Assembly (NCBI RefSeq): GCF_037200945.1
Contig: NZ_JBBCGP010000001.1
Location: forward strand, 248,001 to 312,000
Origin: Methylovirgula sp.
Lineage (GTDB): Bacteria > Pseudomonadota > Alphaproteobacteria > Rhizobiales > Beijerinckiaceae
Direction of reading: 5' to 3'
DNA: 64,000 nt
In this document: in pieces, positions 25,524 through 35,182 of the stretch
Numbering within the stretch: position 1 is the first letter of the stretch
Layout of the letters: each line of letters starts with the position of its first letter
Translations under genes and position numbers: made by a program
The notes under the pieces: generated by a model
The model's input: only the letters and a program-made list of their open reading frames with translations
Told to the model about the DNA's origin: nothing
Databases searched by the model: none

Positions 25524-27014
25524 CTAAAGCGTGATGCTGATATTCTTCAGCTGCGTGAAGGATTCAATCTCGCCGCTGTATTCCTCGCGCCCGATTCCGG
25601 AAAGTTTATAGCCTCCGAACGGCGCGCCGAGATAATGCGTGGCGGAATTATTGACCCAGATATAACCCGCTTCCACCGCTGCCGCCGTGCGGTGCACCGT
25701 CGCGAGATCTTTCGTATAGATCGCCGCCGTCAGCCCATAATCCACATCATTCACGTCTTCGAGCATTTTGGCCTCGTCACTCCAGCGCAGGACGGAGAGA
25801 ACCGGGCCGAATATTTCTTCGCGTGCGATTTGCATCGAGGTATCGACGTTGATGAAGATCGTCGGATTGACGAAATGACCCGCAGCCAAAGCCGGATCGC
25901 TCGGCCGGTCGCCGCCCAAAGCAAGCGTCGCGCCTTCCGAAATACCGAGCTCGATATAATGCAGGACACGATCGAGATGCGCTTTGGAAATAAGCGTCCC
26001 CATCGTCGTTTGCGGATCGACAGGATTGCCGGGCTTGTAGGTTTTCGCCTTTTCCACAATGCCGGCAACCACCGCGTCATGAATCGAGTCGTGCAGGAAG
26101 AGGCGCGACGTCGAACCGCAGGATTGTCCGCACCAGGAAAAATTCATTCCCCGCACTGCGCCGTCGATAGCTTTCGCAATATCGGCGTCGGGATAGACGA
26201 TCATCGCGTTCTTGCCGCCAAGTTCGAGGATGACCTTTTTCAGGTAAGGCGCGGCGGCGCTGTTGCAGGCCTTGCCGCTTTCGACGCTGCCGACCAACGA
26301 CACGACGGGGGTTTTCTTATGTGTGGCAAGCGCCGCGCCGCAGGTGCGCCCACCCGACACCATATTCAGGACGCCCGGCGGCACGATTCCATCCAGCAAT
26401 TCCATCAAACGATAGGCAGACAATGGGGCCTGCGGCGGCGGCTTCAGGATGATGGTGTTCCCCGTGACGAGCGGCGCGCCGATCCTCTGAGCCGCAAACA
26501 TCAAGGGATGATTGTATGCGACGATGCGCGCACAGACGCCATAGGGCTCACGCACAGTCATATTCACAAGGTCTGGAATTGTCGGAAGGATCTCGCCTTT
26601 CACTTCCAGTGCGAGGCCAGCGAAATACTCAATCTGGCTGGCGCCTTTTTGAACGTCGTTGATTAATTCACGGACTGGGTTGCCGCAATTTAGAGCATCA
26701 AGCGTCGCGAGTTCTTCCGCATTGGTCCTCAAAACCTGCGCGATTTTCTTTAGGATCGCTCCGCGTTCGCGCGGCGCGACACGCCGCCATGTCGCAAAGG
26801 CACGGTGCGCGGCCTCGACGGCTGCATCGACATCGGCCTCATTGGCTTCGGCCGCCTGTCCAAGACTTTCGCCGGTCGCAGGATTGAATGTTTCTAAATA
26901 GCCCCCGCACGGTTCATGCCATTCACCGCCATAGAAAAGTCCGCGATGCTTAGGCAGATATGCTGTGAAATCAACGTGAGAGCTTTGTTCACGCTGTTCA
27001 ATTCCTTTGCTCAC
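25524..27014 (-). CDS. Aldehyde dehydrogenase family protein
   Basis: 496 residues of the NAD(P)-dependent aldehyde dehydrogenase superfamily. Asn168 (AYNHPL), Glu264 (ILELGGKNAM) and nucleophile Cys299 (CGQSCGST) are all present. The family's usual WNFP reads YNHP, as in some betaine-aldehyde or aromatic-aldehyde dehydrogenases. The start is the GTG at 27014 because AAGGAGA (27021-27027) sits just upstream; a longer frame to 27065 lacks family similarity. It is divergent from the MFS-GMC pair, so alcohol oxidation by the GMC enzyme followed by aldehyde oxidation here is a natural guess. Confidence 0.88.
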   Translation of the reverse strand: MSKGIEQREQSSHVDFTAYLPKHRGLFYGGEWHEPCGGYLETFNPATGESLGQAAEANEADVDAAVEAAHRAFATWRRVAPRERGAILKKIAQVLRTNAEELATLDALNCGNPVRELINDVQKGASQIEYFAGLALEVKGEILPTIPDLVNMTVREPYGVCARIVAYNHPLMFAAQRIGAPLVTGNTIILKPPPQAPLSAYRLMELLDGIVPPGVLNMVSGGRTCGAALATHKKTPVVSLVGSVESGKACNSAAAPYLKKVILELGGKNAMIVYPDADIAKAIDGAVRGMNFSWCGQSCGSTSRLFLHDSIHDAVVAGIVEKAKTYKPGNPVDPQTTMGTLISKAHLDRVLHYIELGISEGATLALGGDRPSDPALAAGHFVNPTIFINVDTSMQIAREEIFGPVLSVLRWSDEAKMLEDVNDVDYGLTAAIYTKDLATVHRTAAAVEAGYIWVNNSATHYLGAPFGGYKLSGIGREEYSGEIESFTQLKNISITL

Positions 27015-27101
27015 GCACCGTCTCCTTCTGCCTGTCACCCCGCACGGCGCGCATGCAATTCCCATTCAGCCATTTATATGCCACGCTCTTGGCAGGCATG
27101 A

Positions 27102-27118
27102 ATATTGTATTACAATCG
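27102..27118. promoter_or_regulatory. ATATTGT-type operator, ALDH / MFS-GMC intergenic region
   Basis: ATATTGTATTACAATCG, with a near-palindromic core ATTGT-ATT-ACAAT, lies in the 160-base gap between divergent genes. It fits the TNGTNNNACNA pattern known for FadR-type GntR regulators and matches sites at 46203, 50778 and 50921. Confidence 0.6.
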
Positions 27119-27174
27119 GACATTATTGTTCAAGGTCTACGACGGAGCCAGGCTCCCCCTAAGAGGAATATGTG

Positions 27175-28437
27175 ATGTCGGATTCAGCAGTAACAGGGCC
27201 CTCTCAGGTGGCAGCGCCGGCACCGACCGCTGGCGTGCAAAGCGCGGCATATCGCTGGGTTATGGTCGTCGTGCTTCTAATCGCGGTCACTGCCGCATTC
27301 TTCGACCGCATCAATATTGCCGTCCTCTTCACTAACCCGGATTTCAAACACGCGATCGGCGTCGGCAATAATCCCGCGATGCTCGGCCTGTTGATGACCG
27401 GCTTTGTCGTCGCCTATGGCGTTTCGGCACTCATCCTCAGCTTCACGTCCGATGTTTTCGGCCCGCGGCGGACCTTGTCGGTTATTGCGCTGCTGCTCGG
27501 CGTGATCATGGCGATCATGGGTGGTGCAGCGTCTTACGCTATGATGCTGACTGGGCGCGTGCTGATCGGCCTCACGGAAGGTCCGCAATTTGGCTCCACG
27601 AATGTGGCCGTCAAGCAATGGTTTCCTCCCCACGAGCGCGGCCTCGCTTCGGCGATCTGGGGTATCGGTGCGCCGCTCGGCTCGATGATCGGTTTTCCGC
27701 TCGTCATCCTGCTCGTTGCCAATTATGGCTGGCGCGCTTCGTTCTATGTTCTCGCGGCGCTGAACATCCTCGTCGTTCTGCCGGCCGCATGGTTTCTCGT
27801 GCGCGACAAGCCGCAGGCCGCGAAGACCGCGATCTCCGACGCCGAAGCCATGCCGTTTGGGGAAGCCATCCGGTTGCTTGTCTCCAACAAATTGTTCTGG
27901 CTGCTCGCGCTCTATGATTGCAGCGCCATGGTCTATCTGTGGGGCCTCAACAGCTGGCTGCCCACCTACCTGCAAGTCGCGCGGCACTTCGATATCAAAC
28001 ATTCGAGCGTGTTTTCGTCCCTGCCCTTCCTGCTGATGATCGGCGGCTATTTTCTCGGCGGCTGGCTCGGCGACAAATGGCGGATCAAGGCCTGGCTTTG
28101 CATGGTCGGCATGATTGGTGCGGGCCTGCTCGTCTATGCGGCGAGCATCGTTGCAAGCCCGACCAGCTCGGCGCTGCTGATTGCGCTGAGCGCCGGATCC
28201 TGGGGTCTCACCGTCCCGACATTGTTCGCGATGGGCACCGAAGTCATTCCGCCCAAGGTCACGGCCATGGGCTTTGGCATCTATGCCGGTCTTGCCAACA
28301 TCTTCGGTGCGTTGACGCCCGTTCTGATGGGCATGGTCATCGGCAAGTCCGGTAATTACGCAGGCGGCCTTCTCGTCATCACCTTCGCCTGCGTGATCCT
28401 GTCCTTTACCATGATCCCGCTGTTGCGGCGTCACTGA
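27175..28437 (+). CDS. MFS transporter, ACS (anion:cation symporter) family
   Basis: 420 residues and 12 predicted helices. The FFDRINIAVLF segment in helix 1, GLTEGPQFGSTNVAVKQWFPPHERG near 130-155 and NYGWRASFYVL near 185 are hallmarks of the ACS family that carries glucarate, phthalate, tartrate and similar organic anions. The start is ATG 27175 with AGAGGA at 27162-27167. A GMC oxidoreductase follows 18 bases after the stop. A close family member is encoded at 33843-35132. Confidence 0.87.
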   Translation: MSDSAVTGPSQVAAPAPTAGVQSAAYRWVMVVVLLIAVTAAFFDRINIAVLFTNPDFKHAIGVGNNPAMLGLLMTGFVVAYGVSALILSFTSDVFGPRRTLSVIALLLGVIMAIMGGAASYAMMLTGRVLIGLTEGPQFGSTNVAVKQWFPPHERGLASAIWGIGAPLGSMIGFPLVILLVANYGWRASFYVLAALNILVVLPAAWFLVRDKPQAAKTAISDAEAMPFGEAIRLLVSNKLFWLLALYDCSAMVYLWGLNSWLPTYLQVARHFDIKHSSVFSSLPFLLMIGGYFLGGWLGDKWRIKAWLCMVGMIGAGLLVYAASIVASPTSSALLIALSAGSWGLTVPTLFAMGTEVIPPKVTAMGFGIYAGLANIFGALTPVLMGMVIGKSGNYAGGLLVITFACVILSFTMIPLLRRH

Positions 28438-28455
28438 CGCAGCGGGCCATCATTC

Positions 28456-30111
28456 TTGTCAAAATCGAAAGATAGCCGCGGCGAATACGATTATGTCATC
28501 GTCGGCGCGGGTTCGGCGGGATGCGTCCTCGCCAACCGGCTGACCGAGGATCGCGACGTCACCGTCCTTCTTCTCGAAGCAGGCGGGTGGGATCGCGATC
28601 CCTGGATTCACATTCCGCTTGGTTGGGGGCGAATTCTTCTCAACCGACTGCACGACTGGAATTATTCCGTCGAGCCTCAGCCAGAGGTGAACGGCCGCGC
28701 CCTCGAATGCATACGCGGGCGGGTGATCGGTGGCTCGTCGTCGATCAATGCAATGGCTTATGTGCGCGGCCATAAGGGCGACTATGCGCGCTGGGCCGCA
28801 AATGGTCTTCCGGAATGGTCCTACGAAAAAGTCCTGCCCTATTTCCGGCGACAAGAATCCTGGGAAGGCGGCGAGGATTTCTATCGCGGCGGCAATGGGC
28901 CCGTGGCGACACAGAACAGTCGCTACAAGGACACGCTCGTCGACGCCTATATCGCGGCCGGTACGGAAGCGGGCTTTCCCTTCAATCCAGATTACAACGG
29001 CGCCGAGCAGGAGGGCTTTTCGCGCGGTCAGTTGACGATCCGCAATGGCCGCCGTTGCAGCGCGGCCGTCGCTTACCTCCACCCGACCCTGCGTCGTCCG
29101 AATCTCAGCGTCGAAGTTCATGCCCTCGCGCATCGTATCGTCATGGAGGGAACGCGCGCCGTCGGCCTCGTCTATCGACAAGGCGATGAGATCAAGACGG
29201 TCCGCGCGCGGCGCGAAGTCATCCTTTCCGGCGGTGTCATCAACACGCCGCAGCTTCTGATGCTTTCAGGAATTGGCAACGCCGACGCGTTGCGCGGTCA
29301 CAATATTTCGCCGGTGATCGATCTGCCTGGCGTCGGTGCCAATCTGCAAGACCAGATGTCGGTCGGTGTCTTCTATCGGCGGCGCGAGCCGGGGCCGCTT
29401 CGCAAGGCGATGCGTCTCGATCGGATCGGATTTGCTCTCGGCAATGCCTATTTTCGTGGCCAGGGTATCGCGAGCGACTTGCCCACGGGCGCCATGGCCT
29501 TCCTGCGCACCAGTGCACAAGAGCCGATGCCTGATGTACAGATTCTTTTCAACGCGGCGCCTTTCAGTGCGCGCCCTTATCTGGCACCCTTTTCACCACC
29601 TTATCAGGATGGCTTTGCCGCACGCGTTGTCGCGCTGCGGCCGGAGAGCCGCGGTAAGGTCGAACTCGCCTCCGCCGACCCCAGCCAAGCGCCGCGTATC
29701 AGCCAGAACTTTTTCGCCCACGATATCGACGTGAAGAAGATCGCCGATATCGTTCGGATGGCGCGCGACGTTGCCAGTCAACCCGCGCTGAAACCTTATC
29801 TCGCAGCGGAGATTGCGCCCGGATCTTCGGTCAAGAGCGTCGCGGAGATCGAGGCCTATATCCGCCAGACCTCGATCACGGTGCATCACCCGGCCTGCAC
29901 CTGCCGTATGGGACCCGCTGGCGATCCGCTCGCGGTGGTCGATCGGGAAATGAAGGTTTTTGGCACGGAAGGTCTGCGGGTCGTCGACGCCTCCGTCATG
30001 CCGGACATGATCGGCGCCAATATCAATGCGGCTGTCATCATGATCGCTGAAAAAGCTGCCGACTTCATTGCAGGCCGGCCGATCCTTCCCGCCGCGACTC
30101 TCAACCGCTAG
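28456..30111 (+). CDS. GMC-family FAD-dependent alcohol oxidoreductase
   Basis: 551 residues of the glucose-methanol-choline oxidoreductase family. The ADP-binding motif YDYVIVGAGSAGCVLANRL is at about 11-29. GMC signature 1 is GRVIGGSSSINAMAYVRG near 93-110, and signature 2 is GGVINTPQLLMLSGIG near 258. The C-terminal catalytic region VHHPACTCRMG (near 476) and GANINAAVIMIAEKAADF is complete. It oxidises a primary alcohol to an aldehyde; the electron acceptor is unknown. The start is a TTG at 28456 with no strong ribosome binding site, so translation may depend on coupling with the upstream MFS gene. Confidence 0.9.
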   Translation: MSKSKDSRGEYDYVIVGAGSAGCVLANRLTEDRDVTVLLLEAGGWDRDPWIHIPLGWGRILLNRLHDWNYSVEPQPEVNGRALECIRGRVIGGSSSINAMAYVRGHKGDYARWAANGLPEWSYEKVLPYFRRQESWEGGEDFYRGGNGPVATQNSRYKDTLVDAYIAAGTEAGFPFNPDYNGAEQEGFSRGQLTIRNGRRCSAAVAYLHPTLRRPNLSVEVHALAHRIVMEGTRAVGLVYRQGDEIKTVRARREVILSGGVINTPQLLMLSGIGNADALRGHNISPVIDLPGVGANLQDQMSVGVFYRRREPGPLRKAMRLDRIGFALGNAYFRGQGIASDLPTGAMAFLRTSAQEPMPDVQILFNAAPFSARPYLAPFSPPYQDGFAARVVALRPESRGKVELASADPSQAPRISQNFFAHDIDVKKIADIVRMARDVASQPALKPYLAAEIAPGSSVKSVAEIEAYIRQTSITVHHPACTCRMGPAGDPLAVVDREMKVFGTEGLRVVDASVMPDMIGANINAAVIMIAEKAADFIAGRPILPAATLNR

Positions 30112-30195
30112 AAGCTAACCCGGCAAGTTCGACTGCGAGGCCTCGCCTCGCGGCAAGCACACTCTCGCCAATTGCATTTGCACGTCAGCATAAAA

Positions 30196-30230
30196 AAGAA
30201 GGGCGCAGCTTACTGAGCTGCGCCCTTCTT
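30196..30230 (-). terminator. Intrinsic terminator of the porin gene
   Basis: Perfect 15-base stem AAGAAGGGCGCAGCT (30196-30210) / AGCTGCGCCCTTCTT (30216-30230) with the loop TACTG. On the minus strand the stem runs directly into TTTTTTA, giving an intrinsic terminator 64 bases after the porin stop. The same stem lies 85 bases after the GMC stop on the plus strand, but there it has no T run. Confidence 0.88.
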
Positions 30231-30293
30231 CCCTCAAAGAAACGCGGACTGGAGGCAAGGACGGCCGCGTTTCAAGTATGATGTGTTGTTTGA

Positions 30294-31751
30294 TTAGCCG
30301 CCACCGCCAAGCCGCGGCATACCCAGCGTCTCCGGCAGGAACGCCGAGAAGGCGACGCCGATGATCGTGTCATGGTGGAGAGTTGAGACCGGACGCGTGT
30401 TGACCTGATCCGGATTCCAAACGTATTCGAAATTCGGCTTCAGAACCATGCCGGGCGCCAGCGCGATGCCGTAATTGAGCTCGATGAAAGCTTCATGCGG
30501 ATTGTAGTTTCCGGGCATGCGTTCCAGGTTCAGAGTCGTATCGACAAAGTTCGTATAGGCGCCGCTCATATTGATCGCTTCACCCATGAAGTTGACCGTA
30601 TCGTAAGGCCGGCCGGCGAAAGGACCGTTGAACGAGAGGCCGGCAAAATAGGCGTTGGTAATATTGGCCTCGCCGCTCGTCTGAATATTGCCACCCGCGA
30701 ACAAGGTCAGAGCACGATTGGTCGCCATATCCGGGCGCCAGACCGCCTGTTCGGCCTGCAACCAGATGCCGCTCTTGCCGTGATCGAGACGCGGCGCACC
30801 GCCGGCGGTCAACCTGTTTTGACCGGCAGCATTGTCGATCGGATCGACATAATCGCCGGTATCGTAATAGCCGCCCACGGCATACGACTTCGGATAGGGA
30901 TCATCCTTGAACGTCGTGCGATAACCAATCTGGACCGGAATGGTCGCGCCGCGAATCTTATCTGTCGACCAATCTTCACCCGGCCAACCCCAATGGCCAA
31001 TCGTCGCGAGGTTTGGCTGATCCGCGAAAATGCCCGCATGGAAGTAAAAGTGCTGCGGGAGCTTCACCTGCGCGATGCCAGCCCAGGACGCGGTGTCATA
31101 GGCCGGATAGCCCTTCGTGAAGGCATAGCCGGCGGGAAGCGCGCACATCGCGTAAATAAATTCGCAATAGACGCGTTCGGTGTCGAACTCCGTTCCAACT
31201 GGCACGCGACCGGCGCGGATGTCGACAAGCCCGCCGAAGTTCTGCTCGTACGAGAATTCGTTCAGGCGGACACCGGCCTGCAACGCGAAGGCGCGGTTGT
31301 AAACATAGAAGCTGCCCGTGCGATTCGTGAACGGAAGGCCGGATAATTCATTCATCTGGAAATGGAACGATCCGCCCTTAATACCGGCGATCTTGCCCAT
31401 ATCCAGATCGACGCCGAAGAGGTTGAACCCTTCGAAGATCGTACCCGTCCTGAGGCCGCCGTTTGTAAGGCCGATGCCCTGCTGCAAGGTGCGGCCCGTC
31501 AGATAAATGCCTTTGTCGGCCAAATAATCGCCGACCGGCTTTCCATACGGACGCAGATTGAAGAAATAGCCCTCTGGCACGCCGGAGTCCGGATAAGCCG
31601 TAGGCGGACCGGGTGGAATGCCGAGCGGCGACGCGCTTGTGCCTTTGTCAGACTGGCCTGCGAGTGCCTGTTGCGACACACCCCCCGCGGCACAGACGAC
31701 CAGCGGCACGAGGACCGCAAGCCGCTGAAAATGTGAGCAGATCGCTTTCAT
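30294..31751 (-). CDS. OprB-family carbohydrate-selective porin
   Basis: 485 residues with a Sec signal peptide (MKAICSHFQRLAVLVPLVVCAAGGVSQQALA). The mature start GDYLADKGIYLTGRTLQQGIGLTNGG is typical of OprB porins, followed by many amphipathic beta strands and a C-terminal strand, ending in a short Gly tail (LGGGG) rather than the usual aromatic residue. It should form a 16-strand outer-membrane channel for sugars or other polar organic solutes. A TTGTCTGACAA site lies 93 bases before the start and a strong terminator follows, so it is probably a single-gene unit downstream of the secreted esterase. Confidence 0.88.
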   Translation of the reverse strand: MKAICSHFQRLAVLVPLVVCAAGGVSQQALAGQSDKGTSASPLGIPPGPPTAYPDSGVPEGYFFNLRPYGKPVGDYLADKGIYLTGRTLQQGIGLTNGGLRTGTIFEGFNLFGVDLDMGKIAGIKGGSFHFQMNELSGLPFTNRTGSFYVYNRAFALQAGVRLNEFSYEQNFGGLVDIRAGRVPVGTEFDTERVYCEFIYAMCALPAGYAFTKGYPAYDTASWAGIAQVKLPQHFYFHAGIFADQPNLATIGHWGWPGEDWSTDKIRGATIPVQIGYRTTFKDDPYPKSYAVGGYYDTGDYVDPIDNAAGQNRLTAGGAPRLDHGKSGIWLQAEQAVWRPDMATNRALTLFAGGNIQTSGEANITNAYFAGLSFNGPFAGRPYDTVNFMGEAINMSGAYTNFVDTTLNLERMPGNYNPHEAFIELNYGIALAPGMVLKPNFEYVWNPDQVNTRPVSTLHHDTIIGVAFSAFLPETLGMPRLGGGG

Positions 31752-31843
31752 TTAACCCCCTCAGATCACGTAAAATACATAGATTCTGGTTTTTTTCTTC
31801 AACCGGGTGACTATCACGCACGACTCATGCCAAAATTGTCATG

Positions 31844-31854
31844 TTGTCTGACAA
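31844..31854. promoter_or_regulatory. TGTCTGAC-type operator upstream of the porin
   Basis: TTGTCTGACAA is a perfect 5-base inverted repeat around a single T. It lies 93 bases upstream of the porin ATG in the 189-base gap after the esterase. The same core occurs upstream of the esterase (33717-33726), MFS (35183-35190) and ABC (58100-58107) genes. A second TTGTC half-site starts at 31836. Confidence 0.55.
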
Positions 31855-31940
31855 TCAACATAACCCTTATATGCGACAGCTTAGCGCATGACAAATCTTC
31901 GTTAGCTTCCAGGAGGAGCATTTTAGCACTCGGCCTACGA

Positions 31941-33635
31941 TTACTGAGCCGTCGACCGGTAAACGATCACCTTGTCCCAAAAGGGACACTGGTGCTTCGT
32001 CGCGAATTTTGCGTCGCTGAACGTCGAAAAGCCGCCAATATCTTCGTCGAGATAAAGTCCGTTCGGCGTATAACGCGGCCACGGCTTCGCGCCCTGCCTA
32101 TTTGGGTTGCCGGTTTGCGCAAAATTTGCCCACGCATTGACGAGTGCATCGGCAAGTCTTTGCTGCGCGCCAGTCAAGGGATGCGATTGGCCGAGACGGC
32201 CACCGTGATAAAGCGGCCAGTAATATTGAATGTCGCCGGTGTGATAGGCGAGGAATTTGAATCCCGGCAGTGGCGGCCAATAGGATGGCGCGGTCTGGTC
32301 GCGAAATTCATACGTATAGACCGGCGTTTGCGTCGCCAGAATATTTGCGACGTGCCGCAGTTTGCAGGCCGATAAATTCAAACGGCCACCGTCTGTTTCG
32401 ACCGCGCTCCATTGCAATTCCGGACTTGGATAGGCGCTGAGCGGATAGTGTGCATTCACCGCCGCGATCGTGCCAACCGGATAGGCAGGCGGTGAGTAGC
32501 CAGGGCCGGCATTGCCGCCATAGGTGGTTTTTAGATACGTTTGAAACTGCGCTTCGGTCAGTGGCTTCCGCGGCATTTCGCTGTATTCAGGAAACGCGAC
32601 AAAATAAGCGCCTTCATTTTCAACGTTGCCGATCATCAGCGGCACATGGTTGAACTTACCACTTTCAAAGGCGTCGATAACCACCTTCGGCAAGATCGTG
32701 CCATCGGCGATATTGTTGGCCACGAAAGGCGGATGCGCGAAGGAGAGGATTTTCGCGGTCGGAAGTTTGCGCAGACATTGTGCAACGGCTGGCGTTACGC
32801 CAGCGCCGCATCCGGCGGCGACCGCGAACGCGATGCCCTTCGCTTCGGCAAAAGACAAAGGCGTCAAGGTCGGCATCGCGCCACTTTGCAGGATCGCGTG
32901 CGTGAAAAGACCCTTATCGAGCGGCGAAAGAACCTCGGCGCCAACGTTTGTAGCGCCAGCTGATTGACCAGCAATCGTTATATTTGCCGCGTCGCCGCCA
33001 AAGGCCGCGATATTGTCGTGCACCCAGCGCAGCGCAAATTGATTATCGAGGATGCCGTAATTGCCGAATAAATGACCTTCATGGTCAAGCGCCGGATGAG
33101 CCAGAAAGCCGAAAAGGTTGAGGCGATAATTGAAGGTGACGACGACAGTATGCCCTTGAAGCGCGAGCTTGCTTCCATCGTAGTCGTTGCTTTCTCCTTC
33201 AAAGTCACCGCCGCCATAGCTCCAGAGAATTACCGGTAATTTTTTATGCGACGCTCCCGCCGGCGCAAAAATATTGATGTAAAGACAATCTTCGCTCGTC
33301 GATGTCGGGCCGGAAAACGGCGAATTCTCGATCTGCGCGCAAGTCGGTCCAAAGGCGGTCGCTTTGATAACGCCAGTCCAGGGCGCATGCACGACCGGCG
33401 GCCGCCAACGCAGGTTTCCGATCGGCGGCGCCGCATACGGAATGCCGAAAAATTCGGCGAGGCCGCCCTTCGTGAGTCCCTGAACACGCCCCTGCTTGGT
33501 TTGAACTATAGGGCCGAGATCATGTTGTTCGGAGTCGCTGGCGGCGGAGGCACGCGCTCTTGTCTCTGCGGCGACACAAACAATCAACATCGCCGCAATG
33601 GCCGACCGCTGAAGAAATAGGCTGATCCCCGTCAT
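31941..33635 (-). CDS. Secreted type-B carboxylesterase
   Basis: 564 residues of the alpha/beta-hydrolase carboxylesterase B family, with a signal peptide (MTGISLFLQRSAIAAMLIVCVAAETRA). The N-terminal GRVQGLTKGGLAEFFGIPYAAPP and SEDCLYINIF blocks are diagnostic. The nucleophile serine is in GQSAGATN, the acid in NVENEGAYF and the histidine in AYHTGDIQYYW, so the triad is complete. It probably cleaves esters in the periplasm before uptake. The ATG at 33635 follows AGGGACGAA; a longer frame to 33794 overlaps a terminator and operator and is rejected. Confidence 0.88.
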   Translation of the reverse strand: MTGISLFLQRSAIAAMLIVCVAAETRARASAASDSEQHDLGPIVQTKQGRVQGLTKGGLAEFFGIPYAAPPIGNLRWRPPVVHAPWTGVIKATAFGPTCAQIENSPFSGPTSTSEDCLYINIFAPAGASHKKLPVILWSYGGGDFEGESNDYDGSKLALQGHTVVVTFNYRLNLFGFLAHPALDHEGHLFGNYGILDNQFALRWVHDNIAAFGGDAANITIAGQSAGATNVGAEVLSPLDKGLFTHAILQSGAMPTLTPLSFAEAKGIAFAVAAGCGAGVTPAVAQCLRKLPTAKILSFAHPPFVANNIADGTILPKVVIDAFESGKFNHVPLMIGNVENEGAYFVAFPEYSEMPRKPLTEAQFQTYLKTTYGGNAGPGYSPPAYPVGTIAAVNAHYPLSAYPSPELQWSAVETDGGRLNLSACKLRHVANILATQTPVYTYEFRDQTAPSYWPPLPGFKFLAYHTGDIQYYWPLYHGGRLGQSHPLTGAQQRLADALVNAWANFAQTGNPNRQGAKPWPRYTPNGLYLDEDIGGFSTFSDAKFATKHQCPFWDKVIVYRSTAQ

Positions 33636-33716
33636 TTCGTCCCTCGTGTCTAAAAAGCCGAATGCTGGTGTCTTCGACTGCCAGTGCCACTCATCCACGC
33701 ACGTACATTGTCTTGG

Positions 33717-33726
33717 TGTCAGACAA
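33717..33726. promoter_or_regulatory. TGTCTGAC-type operator upstream of the esterase
   Basis: TGTCAGACAA on the plus strand (TTGTCTGACA on the minus strand) lies 82 bases before the esterase ATG, between that gene and the terminator of the upstream MFS gene. The minus-strand sequence GTTGTCTGACA is identical over 11 bases to the site before the porin. Confidence 0.55.
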
Positions 33727-33762
33727 CCCTCACGCGGATCATGCGTGAACTTTGTCAAAAAA

Positions 33763-33791
33763 GCCCAGGGTGCGTTGGACGCGCCCTGGGC
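33763..33791 (-). terminator. Intrinsic terminator of the MFS gene at 33843-35132
   Basis: Arms GCCCAGGGTGCG (33763-33774) and CGCGCCCTGGGC (33780-33791) pair with one mismatch around the loop TTGGA. On the minus strand the stem is followed by TTTTTTG. It lies 52 bases after the MFS stop and separates that unit from the esterase promoter. Confidence 0.85.
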
Positions 33792-33842
33792 CATTTCGGA
33801 TTCAAGTCCTCGAATTCCGGAAATCGCAGGCGCGCGCCGCGT

Positions 33843-35132
33843 TCACGTCGCGGGCTTGAAACGCAACATCGGCAAAAGCGCCAGGGATCCGAGCACACTT
33901 GCGACGACGATCACAAGCAGGCCGGCTTTGTAGCTGCCCGTCCCCGCAACGATGAAGCCGATCACTGCCGGGGCGCAGGCGCCGACAAGATTGCCAATAC
34001 CGTTGATGATGCCGATACCCGTCGACGTCGTGCCTACCGGAAGTACACGCAGCGCCAGTGCATATTGCGTAGGAATGCCGAAGCCCCAGGCCGCAGCGCT
34101 GAATGCAATAATCACCGCCGCGAGCTGCGGCTGCTCCACCTGCGTCGCGATATACATCAGGACACCAGCCGCAAACAGGCCGGAACTGCTCAAGAGCGCA
34201 TATTTGCCTGTCCGGTCGGCGATATATCCGCCAATCAGCTCTGCGAAAAACATGAGGATGAACGGAAGCGCCGAGTAAATCCCCATATGATGCAGATCGA
34301 AATGACGGACGCGCTGCAGATAGGTCGGCAGCCAGCTATTCAGGCCCCAGAGATAGGTCAGCAGACCCGTGCCAAAGCCGGTCAGCATCCAGACCTTTTT
34401 GTCGGCAAGCAAAAGGCGCACATCGGCGAGACGGACGGCGCTGCGCTTAACTTCGACCGGCGCATCGTTCGCCACCGGCGGGTTATCCTTCACCACGCCA
34501 AGGATCAGCGGCATGACCAGCAAAAAGTTGAATGCGCCAAGCACATAGAACGAGGCGCGCCAGCCGTAATTCGAGACGAGCCAGATAGTCAAAGGAAAGC
34601 CGATCGCAGACCCGATCGGACTTCCAACCATCCAGAGCGCATTGGCCCGCGCCTGCTCATGCCGCGGAAACCAGCGCTGGACGGTCTTCGAAATCAAAGA
34701 GAACTGCGGTCCTTCGCTGAGGCCGAGCAACACGCGATAGAAAATCATACTGCCATACGAACCGCAGGCACCCATGATGAACATCAACACGCCCCAGACG
34801 CCCGATGCAAAGCCGAGCGTCCGGCGCGGCCCGAAAAGGTCGCCGCCGAAACTCAAAAAGATCGAAGAAAGCGCATAGGCCAACAGAAAGGCCGTCATCA
34901 GCATGCCGAGAGCCGCCGGATGAAAGTCCGTACCCATCGCGGCATTGAATCCGTGGTCCGTAAACAGAACCGCGACGCTGATCCGATCAAAAAAGCCAGT
35001 GATGACCGAAACGAGCAGGACGACCGCGATAACCCAGCGCAAGGGCGAATGCGCAACTCTTTGCACCAGCCCCGACGGCCCCGCGCTTTTTTTGTTCAGA
35101 TCGCCCTCACCTCGCACGGCGAACTCCGTCAT
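33843..35132 (-). CDS. MFS transporter, ACS family
   Basis: 429 residues and 12 helices. GFFDRISVAVLF in helix 1, GLSEGPQFSLISKTVQRWFPRHEQ and NYGWRASFYVLGAFN are the same ACS-family landmarks as in the carrier at 27175-28437, so the two are related but clearly diverged. It probably imports an organic anion released by the secreted esterase or admitted by the porin (inference from context). It is bounded by its own terminator and a TGTCTGAC site 51 bases upstream. Confidence 0.87.
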   Translation of the reverse strand: MTEFAVRGEGDLNKKSAGPSGLVQRVAHSPLRWVIAVVLLVSVITGFFDRISVAVLFTDHGFNAAMGTDFHPAALGMLMTAFLLAYALSSIFLSFGGDLFGPRRTLGFASGVWGVLMFIMGACGSYGSMIFYRVLLGLSEGPQFSLISKTVQRWFPRHEQARANALWMVGSPIGSAIGFPLTIWLVSNYGWRASFYVLGAFNFLLVMPLILGVVKDNPPVANDAPVEVKRSAVRLADVRLLLADKKVWMLTGFGTGLLTYLWGLNSWLPTYLQRVRHFDLHHMGIYSALPFILMFFAELIGGYIADRTGKYALLSSSGLFAAGVLMYIATQVEQPQLAAVIIAFSAAAWGFGIPTQYALALRVLPVGTTSTGIGIINGIGNLVGACAPAVIGFIVAGTGSYKAGLLVIVVASVLGSLALLPMLRFKPAT

Positions 35133-35182
35133 AACCGAACCCTTTCACGTCAGTACGGCTAGGAACTAGCCGTTTGTATGAA

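Noticed and set aside
30135..30151. Hairpin GCGAGGC-CTC-GCCTCGC after the GMC gene as a terminator
   Set aside because: Short stem, three-base loop and no T run; the strong terminator at 30196-30230 is a better explanation for this gap.
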